Below, one piece after another: positions 57,200 through 64,000 of a DNA stretch of 64,000 bases. The stretch comes from Streptomyces lincolnensis (GTDB lineage Bacteria; Actinomycetota; Actinomycetes; Streptomycetales; Streptomycetaceae), in the NCBI RefSeq assembly GCF_001685355.1, contig NZ_CP016438.1, positions 8,804,001 through 8,868,000 of the forward strand, in the 5' to 3' direction. The position numbers were made by a program, and so were the translations under genes. Each line of letters begins with the position of its first letter. Position 1 is the stretch's first letter. The notes beneath the pieces were generated by a model, which did no database searches, was not told the DNA's origin, and saw nothing but the letters and a program-made list of their open reading frames with translations.

Positions 57200-58012
57200 A
57201 TGGAGCGTCCCGCCTGGGCCCCACGGAGCATCGACATCTCGGTGCCGAGCGTCGCGCGTATCTACGACTACTACCTGGGCGGTTCGCACAATTTCGAGGT
57301 CGACCGGCAAGCGGCCCGCAAGGCCATGGACTTCATGCCGGGACTTCCCAAGATCATGCAGGCGAACCGGGCGTTCATGCGCCGCGCGGTACGCCACGCC
57401 GCGGACGAGGGCATTGATCAATTCCTCGACATCGGCTCCGGCATCCCGACCTTCGGCACCGTCCACGAGGTGGCCCAGCGGATCCGTCCCGGCGCCCGCG
57501 TCGTCTACGTCGATCACGACCCCGTCGCGGTCGCCCACAGCGAGGCGGTCCTCGCGGGCAACCCGGACACCGGGGTGGTCGCCGCGGATCTCCGCAAGCC
57601 GCAGGAGATCCTCGCGAGCCCGGCCGTACAGACCCTGATCGATCTGAAGCGGCCGGTGGCCCTGCTTCTCGTTGCCATACTGCACTTCGTGGAAGACGCG
57701 GACGACCCGTACAAGGCGGTGGCCGAACTGCGCGAGGCGCTCGCGCCCGGCAGCCGGCTCATCCTCACGCATGCCTCGTACGAGGGAATCCCGCTGCCGG
57801 CGGAGCGGGCCGAGGGCACGGTCGCCGTATACAAGGACATTCGCAATCCGCTGATCATGCGCTCGCGCGAGGAGATCGCGCGGTTCTTCGAGGGGTACGA
57901 CATGGTGGAACCCGGACTGGTGCCGATGCCGCACTGGCGGCCGGAGACCCCGCCCGAGGACGAGGATCCCTATGCCTTCTCCGGATTCGCCGGCGTGGGG
58001 CGTGCGGCGTGA
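57200..58012 (+). CDS. SAM-dependent methyltransferase (DUF574 / Methyltransf_19 type)
   Basis: 270 residues. VARIYDYYLGGSHNFEVDR is the family's hallmark start, FLDIGSGIPTFGTVHEVA binds SAM, VYVDHDPVAVAHS follows with the acidic ribose contact, and the C-terminal FFEGYDMVEPGLV is conserved. These proteins are very numerous in Streptomyces and mostly uncharacterised. GGAGAG precedes ATG 57200. Its stop overlaps the rmdA start (GTGA), which suggests a link to c-di-GMP signalling. Confidence 0.88.
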   Translation: MERPAWAPRSIDISVPSVARIYDYYLGGSHNFEVDRQAARKAMDFMPGLPKIMQANRAFMRRAVRHAADEGIDQFLDIGSGIPTFGTVHEVAQRIRPGARVVYVDHDPVAVAHSEAVLAGNPDTGVVAADLRKPQEILASPAVQTLIDLKRPVALLLVAILHFVEDADDPYKAVAELREALAPGSRLILTHASYEGIPLPAERAEGTVAVYKDIRNPLIMRSREEIARFFEGYDMVEPGLVPMPHWRPETPPEDEDPYAFSGFAGVGRAA

Positions 58013-60153
58013 GCGCGGAACCGGACGGGCCGGAGGACAGACTGCGGCGGTTCGCGACGATCTGGAGCCGGGCCGTGTTCCCGGTGACCTCGACGTCCGC
58101 GACCCGGCCCGAGTTCGAGGAACAACTGCTGCCGCTCGCCCGGCGGTTGAGCCAGGCGCTGCTGACCAGGACGTTCGACGCGGACGAGGCGAAGGCGGTG
58201 GGCGCCGCTCTGGTCGACGCGCACTGCACCGACCCGGACGCGCTGACCCGCACCCTGGACTGCGTCGACGCCTACCTGGTGCTCTACTGCGGTGAGGACG
58301 GCCCCGCCGAGGACCTGCGGGCACGCGCCGCGCGGATCCAGCACGCCATGGCCGCCGGGTTCGCGCGGGCCCTGCGCGAGCGGACGCTGGCCGAACAGGA
58401 GGCCATCGCCCAGGCCGCCCTCCGGGCGCAGGGCGTGGTCGCCCAGGCGCTGCACGCCACCGAGGCCCGCTTCCGCGCGGTCTTCGAGGGCGCCGCCATA
58501 GGCATTGGCATCGCCGACCTCGAAGGCAACATACTGCAGGTCAACGGCGCGCTGCTGCGCATGTTCGGCCTCTCCGAGCAGACCATGCAGGCCCGCAACG
58601 TCCAGGACTGGACGCACCCCGAGGACGCGCCCCAGACGTGGCGGCTCTACGACGAGCTGATCCGCGGCGAGCGGGAGCACTACCACGTGGAGAAGGCGTT
58701 CAACCGGCCCGACGGAACGGCCCTGTGGACCAACCTGACGGTCTCCCTGCTGCGCGACCCCGACGGCAACCCGCAGTACCAGCTCGCCCTCATGGAGGAC
58801 ACCACCGAGCGGCGTCTGCTCAACCTCCGGCTGCGCTACGAGGCGACGCACGACGCGCTCACCGGTCTGCCCAACCGCACCTTCTTCTTCGAACGTCTGG
58901 AGAAGGCGCTCGGTGCCGGCCAGGGCCAGCGCTTCGGTCTGTGCTACCTCGACCTGGACGGCTTCAAGACCATCAACGACAGCCTGGGCCACGCGGCCGG
59001 CGACCGGTTGCTCGTCGAGGTCGCCGACCGGCTCCAGTCCTGCACGACCGCGCCCGGCGAGATGGTCGCCCGGCTCGGCGGTGACGAGTTCGTGGCGCTG
59101 ACCACCGGGACCGACACCGAACGGGAGGTCGACGAGCTCGCCGCCCGCATCATGAACGCGATGGTCGCCCCCATCAGCGTCGACGGCCGTGAGCTGACCG
59201 TGCGCGGCAGCATCGGCATCGTCGAGGGACCGGCGGGCGAGCGCAGCCCGGCGGAGGTGCTGCGCAGCGCCGACATCACCATGTACCGGGCCAAGTCGGC
59301 GGGCGGCAACCGCTTCGAGCTCGCCGACCCGGAGGCCGACGCCCGCGCCATCACCCGGCACGGACTGACCACCGCGCTGCCGACGGCCCTGGACCGGGGC
59401 GAGTTCTTCATCGAGTACCAGCCGCTGGTCCACCTCGGCGACGGCAGTGTGCGCGGCGCCGAGGCCCTGGTGCGCTGGCTGCACCCGCAGCACGGTGTGC
59501 TCGGGCCCGACCGGTTCATCCCGCTCGCCGAACACACCGGGCTGATCGTCCCGTTGGGCCGCTGGGTCCTGGAGCAGTCGGTGCGCCAGGCCCGCGAGTG
59601 GCGGGAACGATACGGCGACGGCACGGCGGCCGGCCCGCTCCGCATCAACGTCAATCTCTCGCCCTGCCAGCTCACTCATCCCGGTCTGGTTCAGGACACC
59701 GTCGACATCCTGGAGCGCGCGGGCGTCGATCCCGACGCGCTCTGCCTGGAGGTCACCGAGTCGGCGCTGATCGGCGCGGACGACGACCTGCTCAAGCCGC
59801 TGCGGCGGCTGGCCGAGATGGGCGTCGACATCGCCCTGGACGACTTCGGCACCGGCTACTCCAACCTCGCCAACCTGCGCCGCCTGCCGGTGAGCATCCT
59901 CAAGCTGGACCGCTCCTTCACCCAGAGCATGCAGCAGTTCCCGGCCGACCCGGTCGACCTCAAGATCGTCGAGGGGATCGTTTCGCTCGCCCACAGCCTG
60001 GACCTCGCGGTGACGGTCGAGGGTGTCGAAACCGGAGCCCAGGCCGAGCAGTTGCGGATACTGGGCTGCGACACGGCCCAGGGCTGGTACTACGCCCGCC
60101 CGGGCCCGCCGGAGCGACTGCACGAGCTGGCGCTGGTGGACGCGACGGGCTGA
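58009..60153 (+). CDS. rmdA: PAS-GGDEF-EAL cyclic-di-GMP turnover protein, RmdA-like
   Basis: 714 residues, cytoplasmic. A helical N-terminus (1-145), a PAS domain (about 150-270, RFRAVFEGAAIGIGIADLEGNI), a GGDEF diguanylate cyclase domain (about 280-440, intact GGDEF near 357) and an EAL phosphodiesterase domain (about 450-700, EALVRW near 485, DDFGTGYS). Both active sites look intact. Domain order and gene context (after the lipoprotein and methyltransferase) match S. coelicolor RmdA, a c-di-GMP phosphodiesterase that affects aerial development. The GTG start overlaps the methyltransferase stop. A hairpin within a common intergenic repeat follows. Confidence 0.9.
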   Translation: MSAEPDGPEDRLRRFATIWSRAVFPVTSTSATRPEFEEQLLPLARRLSQALLTRTFDADEAKAVGAALVDAHCTDPDALTRTLDCVDAYLVLYCGEDGPAEDLRARAARIQHAMAAGFARALRERTLAEQEAIAQAALRAQGVVAQALHATEARFRAVFEGAAIGIGIADLEGNILQVNGALLRMFGLSEQTMQARNVQDWTHPEDAPQTWRLYDELIRGEREHYHVEKAFNRPDGTALWTNLTVSLLRDPDGNPQYQLALMEDTTERRLLNLRLRYEATHDALTGLPNRTFFFERLEKALGAGQGQRFGLCYLDLDGFKTINDSLGHAAGDRLLVEVADRLQSCTTAPGEMVARLGGDEFVALTTGTDTEREVDELAARIMNAMVAPISVDGRELTVRGSIGIVEGPAGERSPAEVLRSADITMYRAKSAGGNRFELADPEADARAITRHGLTTALPTALDRGEFFIEYQPLVHLGDGSVRGAEALVRWLHPQHGVLGPDRFIPLAEHTGLIVPLGRWVLEQSVRQAREWRERYGDGTAAGPLRINVNLSPCQLTHPGLVQDTVDILERAGVDPDALCLEVTESALIGADDDLLKPLRRLAEMGVDIALDDFGTGYSNLANLRRLPVSILKLDRSFTQSMQQFPADPVDLKIVEGIVSLAHSLDLAVTVEGVETGAQAEQLRILGCDTAQGWYYARPGPPERLHELALVDATG

Positions 60154-60240
60154 GGTGCAGCGCCCCTCCAGGGGCGCGGGGAACTGCGTGAGCGACCACA
60201 GCAGACCCGCGCCCCCCGACGGACGGAAAGCCCCCCGCCA
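60154..60240. repeat. Streptomyces intergenic repeat with terminator hairpin
   Basis: An 8-bp stem with 2-base loop (60160-60177) followed by GCGGGGAACTGCGTGAGCGA and CCCCCC-rich text. I recall close copies between genes throughout Streptomyces genomes. It ends rmdA and also lies after the convergent LysR gene. Confidence 0.65.
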
Positions 60241-60253
60241 CTACGGGCCCGGC

Positions 60254-61141
60254 TCACCGCTCCAACAGCATCCGCTGCAGCTCCCGCGCGGCCCGCGGCG
60301 GAGCCACATCGCTGCGGTGGGCGAGGGCGATCGTGCGGTGCAGCCCCGGTCGGGCCAGAGGAGTGACCCGTAGCCCTCGCTCCGACCGAGCGGCCACCAT
60401 GCGCGGGACGACGGCTACACCCAGCCCCGCCCGGACGAACCCCAACACCGCGTCCATCTCCCCACCCTCCACCGCGAAATCCGGCTCGAACCCAGCGGAG
60501 CGACACGCGGCGACGGTCAGGTCGCGCAGGTCGTAGCCGTGCCGGAACATCACCAGGCGCTCGCCCTCCAGGTCGGCGATGCGCACGGTACGACGGCCGG
60601 GACCGCCCGGGGCGGAGGCCTCCGGGGACGAGACGACGACGAGGTCCTCGCGCAGCAGCTCCACCGTGGTCAGGGCGGGGGAGGGCGTGGGCAGCGGGAG
60701 GACGACCAGGGCCAGGTCGAGGGCGCCGCGGGCCAGTTCCCGGACCAGGTCGTGGGAGCCGCCCTCCTCGATCAGCAGCCGGATGCCGGGATAGCGGTGG
60801 TGGAAGGCGCGCAGCACGTCCGGCAGCAGGCCCGTGCACAGACTCGGGGTCGCGCCCAGCCGGATCCGGCCGCTGCGCAACTGCACCAGCTCCAGCACCT
60901 CGTGCCGCGCGGTGTCCGCGTCGGCCAGGATGCGCCGGGCCAGTGGCAGCAACGCCTCGCCCGCGTCGGTGAGCGTGATGTTGCCCCGCGCCCGCAGGAA
61001 CAGATCGGCCCCCAACTCCCGCTCCAGGGCCTTGATCTGCTGCGACAGGGACGGCTGAGCCACGTGCACGAGCTCGGCGGCGCGGGTGAAGTGCCGGGTC
61101 TCGGCGACCGCCACGAAGTACTGGAGCTGCTGGAACTGCAT
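60254..61141 (-). CDS. LysR-family regulator divergent from sdhCAB
   Basis: 295 residues. Winged helix at the N-terminus (FTRAAELVHVAQPSLSQQIKALERELG), then the LysR effector-binding domain (LRLGATPSLC-like strand, LALVVLPLP, GLGVAVVPRM). Divergence from the succinate dehydrogenase operon and a T-N11-A box between the two make it the probable sdh regulator; the ligand might be a TCA-cycle acid. ATG 61141 has GGGGA upstream. Confidence 0.88.
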   Translation of the reverse strand: MQFQQLQYFVAVAETRHFTRAAELVHVAQPSLSQQIKALERELGADLFLRARGNITLTDAGEALLPLARRILADADTARHEVLELVQLRSGRIRLGATPSLCTGLLPDVLRAFHHRYPGIRLLIEEGGSHDLVRELARGALDLALVVLPLPTPSPALTTVELLREDLVVVSSPEASAPGGPGRRTVRIADLEGERLVMFRHGYDLRDLTVAACRSAGFEPDFAVEGGEMDAVLGFVRAGLGVAVVPRMVAARSERGLRVTPLARPGLHRTIALAHRSDVAPPRAARELQRMLLER

Positions 61142-61150
61142 TCCCCTACG

Positions 61151-61165
61151 ATAGTCGCAGGCTAT
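61151..61165. promoter_or_regulatory. LysR box between lysR and sdhC
   Basis: ATAGTCGCAGGCTAT: ATAG-N7-CTAT, matching the T-N11-A rule of LysR sites. It lies 10 bases before the LysR start and 75 before sdhC. Confidence 0.7.
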
Positions 61166-61186
61166 GGAAACGAGCCGGACCATGTC

Positions 61187-61217
61187 TTGGACCGATCGGG
61201 GAGTCGGCCCGTAGCGT
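61187..61217 (+). promoter_or_regulatory. Candidate sdhC promoter, leaderless
   Basis: TTGGAC (61187-61192), 19-base spacer, TAGCGT (61212-61217). Transcription would start at about 61225, on the sdhC ATG (61226), which has no ribosome binding site. Confidence 0.5.
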
Positions 61218-61225
61218 GCTGTGAC

Positions 61226-61930
61226 ATGGCTCTGGCAACGCGGACGGACCGACGGCCGTCGATGGCACGCACGGTGTGGGACTCCACCGTCGGCAAGAAG
61301 ACCGTGATGGCGGTCAGCGGTCTGATCATGCTGCTGTACCTGGTCGTCCACATGATCGGAAACCTGAAGATCTTCTTCGGGGCGGGCGAGTTCAACCACT
61401 ACGCGCACTGGCTGCGCACCGTCGGCGAGCCCTTCATGCACTACGAGTGGACGCTGTGGCTGGTACGGATCGTGCTGGTCGTCGCCGTCGTCGCGCACGC
61501 CACCTCGGCGTACCAGCTCAGCCGCCGCGACATCAGGGCACGGCCCAGCAAGTACGTCCACAAGAAGCCCCGGGCCAGTTACGCCACGCGCACCATGCGC
61601 TGGGGCGGCATCATCCTCGGCCTGTTCATCGTCTGGCACATCCTGGACCTGACCACCGGCACCGTGCACCCCGGATTCCAGGCCGGCCACCCCTACCAGA
61701 ACGTCGTGGACACCTTCTCCACCTGGTACGGCAACGTCGTCTACATCGTCGCGATGCTCGCCCTCGGCCTGCACGTCCGGCACGGCTTCTGGAGCGCCGC
61801 CCAGACCCTCGGCGTCGGCAGCCGGGCCCGCGACCGCGCCCTGAAGACCGTCGCCAACGCCCTCGCGCTGCTGCTCACGGCCGGATTCATCGCCGTACCC
61901 GTGGGCGTCATGACCGGATTGGTGAGCTGA
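61226..61930 (+). CDS. sdhC: Succinate dehydrogenase cytochrome b subunit
   Basis: 234 residues with five hydrophobic helices; a single membrane subunit of the type that combines SdhC and Sdh[22 protein letters not shown] and [14 protein letters not shown] carry candidate haem-ligand His residues. It passes electrons from succinate oxidation to menaquinone. An in-frame ATG at 61263 is an alternative start, but the first ATG fits a leaderless mRNA. One base separates its stop from sdhA. Confidence 0.93.
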   Translation: MALATRTDRRPSMARTVWDSTVGKKTVMAVSGLIMLLYLVVHMIGNLKIFFGAGEFNHYAHWLRTVGEPFMHYEWTLWLVRIVLVVAVVAHATSAYQLSRRDIRARPSKYVHKKPRASYATRTMRWGGIILGLFIVWHILDLTTGTVHPGFQAGHPYQNVVDTFSTWYGNVVYIVAMLALGLHVRHGFWSAAQTLGVGSRARDRALKTVANALALLLTAGFIAVPVGVMTGLVS

Positions 61931-61931
61931 C

Positions 61932-63877
<1,946 letters not shown>

Positions 63878-63881
<4 letters not shown>

Positions 63882-64000
63882 AGCTCACCCTGCGCGTCTG
63901 GCGGCAGAAGAACGCCGACGCCGACGGCGCCATGTCCACGTACGAGGTGGACGGGATCTCCTCCGACATGTCCTTCCTGGAGATGCTGGACACCCTCAAC
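63878..64000 (+). CDS. sdhB: Succinate dehydrogenase iron-sulfur subunit, N-terminus only
   Basis: The first 41 residues (starting [12 protein letters not shown]) are visible before the window ends: the beta-strand start of the ferredoxin-like domain, with the helix [10 protein letters not shown]. Iron-sulfur ligands lie beyond the window. ATGA overlap with sdhA confirms the operon order sdhC-sdhA-sdhB. Confidence 0.92.

Noticed and set aside
57061..57417. Open frame overlapping the methyltransferase start
   Set aside because: It runs out of frame through the conserved methyltransferase N-terminus, has no motif, and lacks Streptomyces third-position bias.

Overview
The window is chromosomal DNA from a Streptomyces or very close relative. 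GC is very high with G/C-dominated third codon positions, GTG/TTG starts and 4-base ATGA/GTGA stop-start overlaps are frequent, and the contents fit: Rpf/LysM/M23 and class F sortase proteins, an RmdA-type c-di-GMP protein, SpoIIE-type PP2C, DUF574-type methyltransferase, LysX, and a WS/DGAT. From memory, much of the order (gnd / Rpf-M23; DGAT; Fpg; lipoprotein - methyltransferase - RmdA; LysR / sdhCAB) matches a block of the S. coelicolor chromosome, so I read most of the window as ordinary Streptomyces backbone. No tRNA, rRNA, CRISPR array, IS transposase or prophage gene was seen.

Layout. 1-1.4 kb: end of a minus-strand operon with an alpha/beta hydrolase translationally coupled to a caspase-like peptidase cut by the window edge. 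1.5-9.1 kb: 6-phosphogluconate dehydrogenase, a cell-wall lytic protein, a DMT permease, a FhuF-like Fe-S protein and a glycogen pair (glgM-type glycosyltransferase + glgC). 9.2-18.7 kb: secreted PA14-GH2 enzyme with a TTA codon, triacylglycerol synthase, an odd zinc-ribbon/SDR fusion, a second SDR with an HD-like protein, a 57-aa peptide gene plus GNAT, and an amidase. 18.9-34.2 kb: a glycan/fucose region. It holds secreted GH20 hexosaminidase and GH29 alpha-L-fucosidase, a lipoprotein hydrolase, a decayed GH38 alpha-mannosidase, an AlkZ-like protein, then a GntR regulator divergent from an eight-gene operon: ABC importer (binding protein, double ATPase, permease), L-fuconate dehydratase, 2-keto-3-deoxy-fuconate dehydrogenase, aldo/keto reductase, mutarotase and lactonase.

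Together the 18.9-34.2 kb genes describe a route: the extracellular fucosidase and hexosaminidase trim host or plant glycans, the CUT2-type importer takes up L-fucose, and the non-phosphorylative pathway oxidises it to 2,4-diketo-3-deoxy-L-fuconate. The final FAH-family hydrolase of the known pathway is not in this window. Two TGGTCNGACCA palindromes between the GntR gene and the importer are the obvious operators.

34.2-50.6 kb: lipase maturation factor, DUF6777-like lipoprotein, multi-domain SpoIIE phosphatase, Fpg/Nei glycosylase, a Pro-rich membrane protein with a probable frameshift, an anti-sigma/unknown/ECF sigma group, CapA-like lipoprotein, MarR with divergent hydrolase, amino-acid permease, universal stress protein and LysX. 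A 223-bp MITE-like inverted-repeat element sits just after lysX. 51-55.6 kb is a cell-surface block: polysaccharide deacetylase, class F sortase, two paralogous secreted C-terminally anchored proteins, a DUF4239 membrane protein and a Pro/Thr-rich secreted protein. 55.9-64 kb: SCO0930-like lipoprotein, SAM methyltransferase coupled to rmdA, a LysR regulator and the divergent sdhC-sdhA-sdhB operon, with sdhB cut by the window end.

No single system here is certainly new. The best candidates for something undescribed are the caspase/hydrolase pair at the left edge, the zinc-ribbon SDR without a catalytic tyrosine, and the 57-aa peptide next to an acetyltransferase.
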